Origin: Rosenbergiella collisarenosi
Lineage (GTDB): Bacteria > Pseudomonadota > Gammaproteobacteria > Enterobacterales > Enterobacteriaceae
DNA length: 64,000 nt
NCBI RefSeq assembly: GCF_018494085.1
Contig: NZ_JABBFP010000011.1
Location: forward strand, 1-64,000
Direction: 5' to 3'
Below, piece after piece: positions 17,961-26,038 of this stretch. The position numbers and the translations under genes are program-made. The first letter of the stretch is position 1, and each line of letters opens with the position of its first letter. The notes beneath the pieces are model-generated. The model ran no database searches. It was not told where the DNA came from and saw only the letters and a list, made by a program, of their open reading frames with translations.

Positions 17961-19105
17961 CCGTGAGATGGATTTATATCCTTAAAAGCGTCAGTTACTA
18001 CCGGCTTCGCTTTCTGCTGATCTCTCTATTCATTGCGGCGGGGTTTGCCACCTTGCAAATTTCGCTCAGTCTGTCCCATGCTCTGACACCCGACAGCTCC
18101 GATCAGGCGGATAGACAACTACTGGTACTAAACGGCATCAATGCGCAAATGCCTTTACCTGCCAACTATGCGTCCAAACTGAATGCGATGCATGATGTGA
18201 GTGAGGTGAGTTTTGCCACCTGGACAGGAGCCTATTTTCGTCATCCGGGATGGCTGGTTCCAGCTCTTGCGGTCGAAGAACGCTCTTTTTTTACTATGAA
18301 CCCGGAACTTACTGTGGAGCCTCAGGCGTTTTCTCAATGGGTTCAGCAGAAGAATGGAGTACTGGTGGATGAACGCTTTGCCAGACGCTATGGGCTCCAT
18401 GTTGGGGGACGTTTGCCGTTGCAATCTTCCATCTGGCCTATCGGCGGAAGTGGCCTTCTTGACCTGATCATCAGTGGGATGGTTAGTAACAATGACAGAA
18501 ACTCCTTTCCGGGATTGTATTTGCACTATGACTATTTTCAGGACCGGCTTGCAGGTGCGAAAGGATTGGTCAGCTATTTCATGGTGATGCCTCGCGAGAG
18601 TATCTCACCTGCCTCACTGGCAAAAAAGATTGATGGATTATTCGAGGGAAATCTTTACCAGGGTATTACACAGACTGCGACAAAAAACATTCATATGCAG
18701 CAACTCATTAAACGATCGTTTGATATCGGACGGGCGATCTCATTTATCAATTTCAGTGTCTTCATTCTGCTGGTGATTCTGCTAGTAACAAATTTATTTG
18801 TTATTTCACAAAAAAATGCTGAGGAGTATGGGCTGCTCTATTTGTGTGGATATCAGAAAAAATGGATAGCCGTCACGGCGGTTCTTCAACAATTTGCATT
18901 TGTAATGCCTGGTGTGGTAGTAGGGAGCCTTGCCGGGGCGGGACTGGTCGTCACTTCTGCCATTTGGGGGCCGCTGGCACTGACTGGGTTGCAGCTCAGC
19001 GTAACTGATGTAAGCGTGACATTGATGGTCGCCGCCTTTTTGCTTGTACTGGTTTCTCCGGCTGCTATATGGCAAGTGATGATCAGTAAAGGAAGGGTGA
19101 AATGA
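17957..19105 (+). CDS. FtsX/MacB-type permease, first subunit
   Basis: This 382-residue membrane protein has one N-terminal helix (FLLISLFIAAGFATLQISLS), a ~220-residue periplasmic domain and three C-terminal helices from about residue 265, the FtsX/MacB topology. It is half of a presumed heterodimer with the next gene, where MacB would be a homodimer. The four-base overlaps on both sides indicate coupled translation. Confidence 0.9.
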   Translation: MTVRWIYILKSVSYYRLRFLLISLFIAAGFATLQISLSLSHALTPDSSDQADRQLLVLNGINAQMPLPANYASKLNAMHDVSEVSFATWTGAYFRHPGWLVPALAVEERSFFTMNPELTVEPQAFSQWVQQKNGVLVDERFARRYGLHVGGRLPLQSSIWPIGGSGLLDLIISGMVSNNDRNSFPGLYLHYDYFQDRLAGAKGLVSYFMVMPRESISPASLAKKIDGLFEGNLYQGITQTATKNIHMQQLIKRSFDIGRAISFINFSVFILLVILLVTNLFVISQKNAEEYGLLYLCGYQKKWIAVTAVLQQFAFVMPGVVVGSLAGAGLVVTSAIWGPLALTGLQLSVTDVSVTLMVAAFLLVLVSPAAIWQVMISKGRVK

Positions 19106-20322
19106 ATTCACGCACTATAAACTCATCTCAAGGGTTGCCGTCTTCAACCGTTATACGTCAGTGTTTTTTGCTGCTGAGAGTCTCATTAAGTCATTACCTG
19201 CGTAAACCTCTTTATCTTGCAGCTATCATCCTTACTTTTGTGGTTGTTGCGGGCGTATCTGTTTTGACATTTGCTGTAAGAGGTGGTCTGCAGAACGTCA
19301 TTGACGCTAATCAGCAGCCGGGTCTTTATTTTTTGATGAACGGTAAAGGCAATACGGAATTGACCAGTCTACTGAACTCCGGGCAGCAGCGCTATCCATC
19401 AAATATGAGCGGGGTGGCGCAACAACAGGGCAGGGCGCAGTTTTCACCTGAACTGGTGTTACTGTCGCGGCAGACCTTTGATAAAACCCAGTCTGACTTT
19501 ATCGTGCGCGGAGTGACTCCGTCGGCCTTTTCGATGAAAGATCCTCGTAGCGGATTACCTTACGCTGTAATCCGTCAGGGTAAAGACTTCAGTCCTGGGA
19601 AGCGGGAGTTGCTTATTGGGGCTGAGCTGATCCATCGTTATCCACAGCTGCGACCTGGGTACTCCCTTAAAATTCATGGCACACAGTGGCAAATAATCGG
19701 CACATTCACCTCAGGTGGTTCTGTTCGCGAGTCAGAAATCTGGGCTGACCGGGAAATGTTGCGTACTGAATTTGGCGTCGGGAGTACGGCCAATGTTGTG
19801 GCTTTCTTTAGTGTGCCAGGTATCACGCTTAATCAGCTTAATGATGAACTGGGCCAGATTGAAAAGGGTCCACTGTCGATTTCCGATAGTCAGACTCACT
19901 ATGCCTCGCACGGACAGGATTTAGCCAGTCTGTTGGCTATTTTCGGAAGCACGTTTGCCATTATTGGTGGGGTCATTGTTCTGAGTGGTGTTGCGGTGCT
20001 GGTGGAATCGCTTCTGGTGAATGTTACCGCAGAACTCCGGGCACTGAGATTGATTGGCTATGGGCAGGTGCTGTTTTTTGCTTTCACCGCTCCAATTCTG
20101 CTTTGCAGTCTGATAGGGGGCCTGGCTGGTATGGGATTGTATGGACTGGTCGCCATGAGACTCACGTTCTCAACAATGGCGGGGCCTTCCGAGATGGTTT
20201 TTCATGCCAGTCTGAATCTGTCGATTATCCTCTTTGCACTGGCTTATTGCATGTTTATCGCATTGTTTGCCTGTCTGATTAATTACCGTCGTGTCATGAA
20301 AATTATTGCATCAAAGCACTGA
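19102..20322 (+). CDS. FtsX/MacB-type permease, second subunit
   Basis: The 406-residue protein has the same topology as its upstream neighbour: an N-terminal helix near 30-55, a periplasmic domain and three C-terminal helices (LASLLAIFGSTFAIIGGVIV onward). The pair are clearly diverged paralogues, so the transporter is probably asymmetric. Start overlaps the previous stop. The next gene starts 36 bases on, with its own ribosome site, so the export block ends here. Confidence 0.9.
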   Translation: MNSRTINSSQGLPSSTVIRQCFLLLRVSLSHYLRKPLYLAAIILTFVVVAGVSVLTFAVRGGLQNVIDANQQPGLYFLMNGKGNTELTSLLNSGQQRYPSNMSGVAQQQGRAQFSPELVLLSRQTFDKTQSDFIVRGVTPSAFSMKDPRSGLPYAVIRQGKDFSPGKRELLIGAELIHRYPQLRPGYSLKIHGTQWQIIGTFTSGGSVRESEIWADREMLRTEFGVGSTANVVAFFSVPGITLNQLNDELGQIEKGPLSISDSQTHYASHGQDLASLLAIFGSTFAIIGGVIVLSGVAVLVESLLVNVTAELRALRLIGYGQVLFFAFTAPILLCSLIGGLAGMGLYGLVAMRLTFSTMAGPSEMVFHASLNLSIILFALAYCMFIALFACLINYRRVMKIIASKH

Positions 20323-20358
20323 TCCCGGCGATCCAGCATATTAACAAGGAGTGTAGAA

Positions 20359-22263
20359 ATGTCCCCCACGAACGATTTACCGCTAATTCCACGGGATGTG
20401 CTGTTCAGTGACCCGGCTTATTCTGCTGTGAGCCTGAATCCACAGGGAACGCATCTGGCGTGGTTATCTCCTGGTGAAGACGGTATGGCGATCTGGACAG
20501 CGCCACTCGAAGATTTGGACCACGCTGAGCCCGTTCCCGGTGTCAATGGCGCGATTCGATTCTGCAACTGGACTTTTTTGCCCGGTATTATGTTATGCGC
20601 CATTGATAACAAGGGTGATGAAAATTATGTGCTTTACCGAATTGACACAAAAAATGGCAGTACTAAGGCGTTAACCTCAGAGATACAGGTGCGCGCTCAG
20701 TTGGTGCGTCAGAGTCGGTTATGCCCAGAAGAAATACTGGTAATGATGAATTTCCGGGTTGCTTATTGTTTCGATCTTTACTCCATCAATCTGCTGAGTG
20801 GAGAGGCAAGAATGGTTGAGGAAAATCATCTGGGGGCAATCGGCTATATTGCAGATGATAATCTGGACGCTCGTTATGCCCTGCGCTATGAAGCAGATGC
20901 TGCACTGACGGTGCTTAAAAAGCATGCATCCGGTGACTGGCAGCCTTTCGATATAATCTCCGCCACAGACGCTACATGGTTTTACCTGTCAGGAATCGTT
21001 CCATCCACTCAAAAACTAATCGCGCTGGACAGCCGGGAGCGTGATACCACAGCGCTGGTATTGATAGACTCTGAGAATGCAGTACGTGAGGTTGTTGCAG
21101 AAGCTGGAGTTGATATCACCGGTATTATCACCGATGTCAGCGGCAATGAAATAATCGCATGGATAACTGAAACCTACCGCCGGGAATATCACGTACATGG
21201 AGCTTCCGGTGCGGCTGATATCGCATCACTAACTCACTATTTTGATGGTGACTGGAGCCTGATTAGCCGTACTGAAAAGGATGATCTGTGGTTAATATTG
21301 CATGCAAACGATATAACGCCAGGCCAGTTATTCATCTGGGATCGCACGCATCAGCGCTGCAAAAAACTGTTCGATCTCTATCCACACTTAACCGGCCTTC
21401 CGTTAGCTGCGATGCAGCCGGTCGCGATTCCATCAAGAGATGGTTACTCACTTACCAGCTACTTAACCAGCAATCATGAGCAATGTGCACCACTGGTATT
21501 GCTGGTTCACGGAGGGCCATGGGCCAGAGACAGTTTTGGTTTCCATCCTCTCCATCAGTGGCTTGCTAACCGCGGTTACCACTGTCTGAGCGTTAACTTT
21601 CGGGGTTCTACCGGGTTTGGTAAGGCATTTATAAATGCTGCTGACGGTGAGTGGGGCCGAAGAATGGATGATGACCTGACGGATGCTGTCAACTGGGCTA
21701 TTGACTCTGGTATGACTTCACCTGAGCAGGTCGCGATTATCGGAGCAAGCTACGGGGGGTTTGCGGTACTGTCAGGAATGACGAGGTTCCCGGAGCAGTA
21801 CGCTTGTGGAATTGATATTTGTGGCCCCTCCAGTCTGCTGACACTGATGAATACTCTGCCCGTCTGGTGGAGTACCGTGCGGGCGAGATTTGTCAGGGCG
21901 ATAGGTGATCCGGATACGGCTGAAGGCCAGGCGTTGCTGAAGGAGCGTTCTCCGCTCTATCGCGCTGACGAGCTGATCAAACCATTGATGATCGTTCAAG
22001 GTGCCGTCGATCCACGCGTAAGTCAGGGGGAGAGCGAGCAGATCTTTCATGCTTTGCAGGATGCAAACAGGGATGTTGAGTACCTGTTGTTCCCGGATGA
22101 GGGACATGAACTATACAAACAACCCAACCGCCTATTGTTTTTTGCACAGGCAGAGCGTTTTCTAGCACGATATCTTGGTGGGCGTGTTCAGCCTCTGGAA
22201 GCCACTGAGCGTGAGGCATCACTGGCGGTCATTGCTGGAGAGAATAATGAACAGGATGCCTGA
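20359..22263 (+). CDS. S9 prolyl-oligopeptidase-type serine peptidase
   Basis: The 634-residue protein has an N-terminal beta-propeller region (1-350) and a C-terminal alpha/beta-hydrolase domain with a full catalytic triad: Ser464 in GASYGG, Asp551 in VDPRV and His583 in DEGHEL. HGGPWARD (384-391) supplies the oxyanion loop. There is no signal peptide, so it acts in the cytoplasm. In a RiPP cluster it may trim the leader or degrade peptide that re-enters the producer, giving self-protection. Which of these is not decided. Ribosome site AAGGAG precedes the ATG; the end overlaps the dioxygenase gene by 17 bases. Confidence 0.92.
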   Translation: MSPTNDLPLIPRDVLFSDPAYSAVSLNPQGTHLAWLSPGEDGMAIWTAPLEDLDHAEPVPGVNGAIRFCNWTFLPGIMLCAIDNKGDENYVLYRIDTKNGSTKALTSEIQVRAQLVRQSRLCPEEILVMMNFRVAYCFDLYSINLLSGEARMVEENHLGAIGYIADDNLDARYALRYEADAALTVLKKHASGDWQPFDIISATDATWFYLSGIVPSTQKLIALDSRERDTTALVLIDSENAVREVVAEAGVDITGIITDVSGNEIIAWITETYRREYHVHGASGAADIASLTHYFDGDWSLISRTEKDDLWLILHANDITPGQLFIWDRTHQRCKKLFDLYPHLTGLPLAAMQPVAIPSRDGYSLTSYLTSNHEQCAPLVLLVHGGPWARDSFGFHPLHQWLANRGYHCLSVNFRGSTGFGKAFINAADGEWGRRMDDDLTDAVNWAIDSGMTSPEQVAIIGASYGGFAVLSGMTRFPEQYACGIDICGPSSLLTLMNTLPVWWSTVRARFVRAIGDPDTAEGQALLKERSPLYRADELIKPLMIVQGAVDPRVSQGESEQIFHALQDANRDVEYLLFPDEGHELYKQPNRLLFFAQAERFLARYLGGRVQPLEATEREASLAVIAGENNEQDA

Positions 22264-23068
22264 ATTCACGCTATTTGGAGAAGTGATCGATGCCAATGAG
22301 ATTCTGCGCGTGCAGGTGACCGACATAAAATCACTGCTGCTCCGTAAAGGTTTTATCATTGTTAATGATATTTCCTTCACTCGTGAAGAGTTCGCAATGT
22401 TCTTTTCAGGATTTGGTGACGTGGTGAGGTTTGTCACCGACCCACTTGCGCCCGACTATAAGTCCAGCGATGTGACAGTGCTGCAGGGGCGACCAGATGA
22501 TATTGTCGCAGGACGCGGGCAACTGCCATTGCATGCGGATGGTGGTACTACAGACTTCATCGTTGATCACCTCTTTCTGTTCGCGCTAGAGGTCAGCACC
22601 TCTGATAACGGGGGAGCAACCTGTCTGGTTAACTACCGTCTGGCAAATCTGGAACTACCTGAATCGTTGCGCCGGATCTTATTTGGTCGTAAGCATTATA
22701 TGCGCATCATTAATGGCGATGTCGAACAGACGTGGAAAGAAATACCGGTGTTCAGTGGCATGGGTAGGGCATTCAGAATGATGATCTATTTCCCATTTGA
22801 TGAAGGGCAGCCAGCCAGCTGGGAATGTGCTGTTGAAGGATTAACTACGGCAGAATGCCGACAATATTACCGTGATCTACAGGCATTTTATCGACAACCA
22901 CGTTATTACTATCGTCATTATTGGACGCAAAATCAGCTGCTTATTTGTGACAATCGACTGATGTTACATGAGCGAGAACCTTACTCTTCTGATGGTCAGA
23001 CAAGAATATTGATGCGTGGTCTCACCCGTGAACCTGCTGACGAGCTATCAGGTGATATGCGCTCATGA
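22247..23068 (+). CDS. TauD-family Fe(II)/2-oxoglutarate dioxygenase
   Basis: From the ATG at 22247 (GGAG six bases before) the product is 273 residues. His96 and Asp98 in LPLHADGG and His241 in NRLMLHER form the iron-binding facial triad, and Arg253 in QTRILMRGL binds 2-oxoglutarate. The layout is that of TauD and peptide- or amino-acid-hydroxylating relatives. An open frame reaches 22175 but those residues are not family-like. It probably hydroxylates a residue of the peptide or a conjugated moiety; the substrate is unknown. The stop overlaps the next ATG. Confidence 0.9.
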   Translation: MNRMPEFTLFGEVIDANEILRVQVTDIKSLLLRKGFIIVNDISFTREEFAMFFSGFGDVVRFVTDPLAPDYKSSDVTVLQGRPDDIVAGRGQLPLHADGGTTDFIVDHLFLFALEVSTSDNGGATCLVNYRLANLELPESLRRILFGRKHYMRIINGDVEQTWKEIPVFSGMGRAFRMMIYFPFDEGQPASWECAVEGLTTAECRQYYRDLQAFYRQPRYYYRHYWTQNQLLICDNRLMLHEREPYSSDGQTRILMRGLTREPADELSGDMRS

Positions 23069-23496
23069 TGGATGAAAACGCACTTTTCACCCTGCTGGGA
23101 AAAATTCATGTTCTGCGTATGGCTGCCGGGTTAGGAAGTTCTCCGTTACAGCAAAAATGGGTTTATTTTAGTGCCTCAACCCAGAAGGTTACTTTCATCT
23201 ACACACCAAGTGGTGTCATGGCTGGTTATTTTATCTGGGCTTCCGTAAATCGCGATACATGGCGACAGCTAAAAAGCACTGGAGTGTGGCCCGTGTATCG
23301 TCATGAATGGGATGAAGGGACGCTGAGCCTGATTTTGGATGTTTTAATTCTTCCTGAATGGCGTGGCTCACTGATTCCGCAACTACTGAAATTACGTCGT
23401 GATCACCAGGTAATGATCTGGCAGCGCGATGAACAGCCGTTACGTCGTCACACTTCAGTATCACTTGTTCCAGCTGGAGCATCCGATGTTACGTAA
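23065..23496 (+). CDS. HlyC-like toxin-activating acyltransferase (MceI/MchD-like)
   Basis: The 143-residue protein follows the HlyC fold order: LLGKIHVL, SSPLQQKW (25-32), GYFIWASVN (54-62) and LILDVLILPEW (89-99). HlyC has SSPLHRNW, where the His is catalytic; here that position is Gln29. The Asp at position 92 (HlyC Asp92) is kept. The HlyC-like enzymes MceI and MchD act in siderophore attachment to class IIb microcins, always with a large partner; here the next gene is large and overlaps by 11 bases. It may acylate or conjugate the RiPP. The His-to-Gln change leaves the mechanism open. Confidence 0.75.
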   Translation: MMDENALFTLLGKIHVLRMAAGLGSSPLQQKWVYFSASTQKVTFIYTPSGVMAGYFIWASVNRDTWRQLKSTGVWPVYRHEWDEGTLSLILDVLILPEWRGSLIPQLLKLRRDHQVMIWQRDEQPLRRHTSVSLVPAGASDVT

Positions 23497-25267
23497 TAAA
23501 ATGTCAGATCTTTACAACCTTGACAGACTGAAGTTCACAGCAGCCTATGTTCCATTTGGCGCATTGCGCCTGAGGGATGCTCAGGGCGTCTGGGTGAATA
23601 CGGAGTTTACTCCCCCCTGGCCTGAGGGGCAGTCAGAACATGAACAGGACGATTTGGCGCGTATGGCTGAATGCTGGGGGATCGCAGCACCGGATGCGGC
23701 TATATTTAAACCTGTTCATCTTCAGCCGGAGCATAGTGTAACAGCCTGGGCTGAAGCCTACGGCGGGAAACTGATAGGAGGCAATGGTGGAGGTGGCCGC
23801 GTAGGTATCTATGGTGGTGTGCAGATTAAAGGTATAGGTAAAACACCAATGATCGGAAAGCAAACTAATATTCAGCATTCCTATGGTGCTTTGTTGCTTG
23901 AGCAGGCAATGACAGAAGCATTATACACCCACCTGTCCCAACGTATTTTACCATATGGTTGTGCCCAGGTCTACGGCATTATAGCCACTGGAGTACGTAT
24001 TACCTTCAATGATCCGGCAATGCGCAGTTGGCGTGAGTGCGCTGATGCGGCATTGCTATTACGGCAGCCATGTTTACGCCCCGCACATTTCTTGCGGGCA
24101 GAGTTTTTTGTTCCATGGCGCGCGCATCCTGAGCTGATGGATGATACTCAGCGTATACGCCAGCTTTATCGTGAACTGGCCGGCCTTTCTCGTGGTCATA
24201 TGGGGTTTGAACAGATGATGTTCAACTTCCTTGCGCGTTGTGCGGCTCAGTTTGCAACTGCCCGATTTAACCGCTTTATACATGGCACACTTTCCCCCTC
24301 AAACCTCACGCTAGATGGGCGATGGCTGGATTTAATGAGTACTTCAATCCTTCCAACCGGTAAAAATTATAAACCTGCACCAGATTCACCTTCGTTTCAG
24401 GCTGAGCATTTGATGCCTTTGGAAATCGTGATGGAGATGATTTACCTGTACAACAAAATCAATACTAGTCGAATTGATAGTGGTCAGTTCAGCACCTTCT
24501 ATGAATCCCAATGGGATATGCAAAAACTGGTAGCATGTGCGCGTCTGTATGGGTTTACTTCTGTAATGCGGTCGGGCCAGGCAGCCTTATTTCCTGCGCT
24601 AAAAGCTATTGCTAAGGCGACAGAGCAGATACTTACGAAAGAAAAAAAGATATGCTCCGGCTGGGCCGAACCAGATACAAATATCGCTGGTATAAAAGAA
24701 TATGCAGACCCAAAAAATGACGCTCTCTGGAATTTGCTACTAGGGTTCCATGGTCTGTCAGAGTATCCACTGGCAGAAATGTTTCATGAGCTTCTGTATT
24801 CAGAATGGAATGCTCGACAAATGCAAAGCGAGAACGAAGCAAATTCATCATTCAGATGTTTTAAAATTTCTAGGTTCCTAAGTGTGGGTAGGCGCTTACT
24901 CTTCGGAGCTTATTTTTATCGTACACGCATTGATAATGAGGCGCGCCGTGTGGCTGAGATTGGAGTAAACGTAGCCGGAGCATGGCTGAAAGAGCAGATC
25001 AGTATTGTTGATATGATATACGCCGATGATACAGGCGATGTGATGTTACTTTCCCTTCCTTCCATTCAACTGACCTGGCACCAGCAAAGCCAGGCTTTCT
25101 CTGTTTCACATGAAGGCAAGAATGTTCTTCACTCGACTGATCCGAATAAGATAAGAGAAGTCATGGCCGACAATTTTACCGAATGCTTAATTATGCGGGG
25201 CTATGATTTTCTGCCTGGTTGTCAGGCACTGCTTGAGGCGGCAAACCAATTGCTAAAGGAAGCTTAA
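23486..25267 (+). CDS. SelO-like protein, candidate MceJ/MchC-type partner
   Basis: From ATG 23486 (GGAG upstream, overlap with the previous gene) the product is 593 residues. Three blocks match the SelO (YdiU) pseudokinase order: a Gly-rich stretch GNGGGGRVGIYGG (99-111), QIKGIGKTPM (113-122), and HGTLSPSNLTLDGRWLD (266-282), corresponding to SelO's QLGDGRA, KGAGPTP and HGVMNTDN blocks. SelO transfers AMP to proteins. By position next to an HlyC-like protein it resembles MceJ/MchC of microcin clusters, but that equivalence is my inference. It could activate a carboxylate by adenylation for conjugation to the peptide. Last gene of the operon. Confidence 0.65.
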   Translation: MLRNKMSDLYNLDRLKFTAAYVPFGALRLRDAQGVWVNTEFTPPWPEGQSEHEQDDLARMAECWGIAAPDAAIFKPVHLQPEHSVTAWAEAYGGKLIGGNGGGGRVGIYGGVQIKGIGKTPMIGKQTNIQHSYGALLLEQAMTEALYTHLSQRILPYGCAQVYGIIATGVRITFNDPAMRSWRECADAALLLRQPCLRPAHFLRAEFFVPWRAHPELMDDTQRIRQLYRELAGLSRGHMGFEQMMFNFLARCAAQFATARFNRFIHGTLSPSNLTLDGRWLDLMSTSILPTGKNYKPAPDSPSFQAEHLMPLEIVMEMIYLYNKINTSRIDSGQFSTFYESQWDMQKLVACARLYGFTSVMRSGQAALFPALKAIAKATEQILTKEKKICSGWAEPDTNIAGIKEYADPKNDALWNLLLGFHGLSEYPLAEMFHELLYSEWNARQMQSENEANSSFRCFKISRFLSVGRRLLFGAYFYRTRIDNEARRVAEIGVNVAGAWLKEQISIVDMIYADDTGDVMLLSLPSIQLTWHQQSQAFSVSHEGKNVLHSTDPNKIREVMADNFTECLIMRGYDFLPGCQALLEAANQLLKEA

Positions 25268-25300
25268 TGCAACTTTACAGTATCATGGGTGGGCAGGTGA

Positions 25301-25495
25301 TTAATTCAACCTGAGCTAAATATACACTTTGGTGACACACAGGTTATCGCGGTCAATAGCACAGGAAAACGTCCGCATCTCCTTATCAAATTGGACTCTC
25401 AACAAAAGTACTTAAATCATTATTATGTTAAATATGCTGAGTTTCGGAAAATAAATCCAAATCAGTTAAGACTGAGGGAACTTGCTAGTCAATGA
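25301..25495 (+). pseudogene. Orphan 3' coding fragment
   Basis: After the cluster a 64-codon open stretch reads LIQPELNIHFGDTQVIAVNS, then a charged tail ending LRLRELASQ, with codon usage that looks protein-like but no start codon or ribosome site. A TGA precedes it. It looks like the 3' end of a gene whose 5' part is lost. No family recognised. Confidence 0.3.
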
Positions 25496-25648
25496 CTCAA
25501 AGAAGTAAGCCATGTACCCTAATAAGTTAGGGTATATCTCGCCGCCCTCCAACCATGAATCAATAAGATCAGCAGATTGAGCTAAATCTTGATTCACCAT
25601 ATCTAAATCATCACCAGAAAAAACATCGGATAATCTTTTATTTTCCAT
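25466..25648 (-). CDS. Small acidic hypothetical protein
   Basis: A 60-residue acidic protein (MENKRLSDVFSGDDLDMVNQ...) with a plausible ATG but only a weak purine stretch upstream. It overlaps the orphan fragment on the other strand by 30 bases. No family recognised; it could be a real small plasmid gene or chance. Confidence 0.35.
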   Translation of the reverse strand: MENKRLSDVFSGDDLDMVNQDLAQSADLIDSWLEGGEIYPNLLGYMAYFFESLTSKFPQS

Positions 25649-25769
25649 TATTTAATGCTTCTATTTCTCAGCTTAATGTGCCGCTAGTACATTAAAGTAT
25701 TGTGGATCTTCTTGTATGATACTACTGAAGTCTTTAAATAACTCTACAGACTAGAATATAGAGGGAAAA

Positions 25770-25970
25770 ATGCCCACGAGAATAGCTACCATTTTATTCA
25801 CATTAGTATTGGTTCTGTGCGTTTGTAACTCATTATTAGGAACGTACAATTTTTTCCTAGATAGAAGTAAAACTACTGCGCTGAGCGTATTACACTACTA
25901 CACACCAACTTTAGTTGTGGGTTTCTTCTACTACTTTTCCGTGTTGAGAAGAAAACGTACTTTATCATAA
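25770..25970 (+). CDS. Small two-helix membrane protein
   Basis: The 66-residue product has two hydrophobic segments (IATILFTLVLVLCVCNSLL and LVVGFFYYFSVL) and a basic C-terminus (RRKRTLS), so both ends probably face the cytoplasm. AGAGGG precedes the ATG. It lies 500 bases after the RiPP cluster on the same strand. Such proteins can be bacteriocin immunity factors, but position is the only support. Confidence 0.5.
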   Translation: MPTRIATILFTLVLVLCVCNSLLGTYNFFLDRSKTTALSVLHYYTPTLVVGFFYYFSVLRRKRTLS

Positions 25971-26038
25971 GCAAGTTCTTTGAATACTCTATTCGTTAGG
26001 ACTGTCACCTTTCTAGGAAGTTTAGGCAGAAGGTGTAC

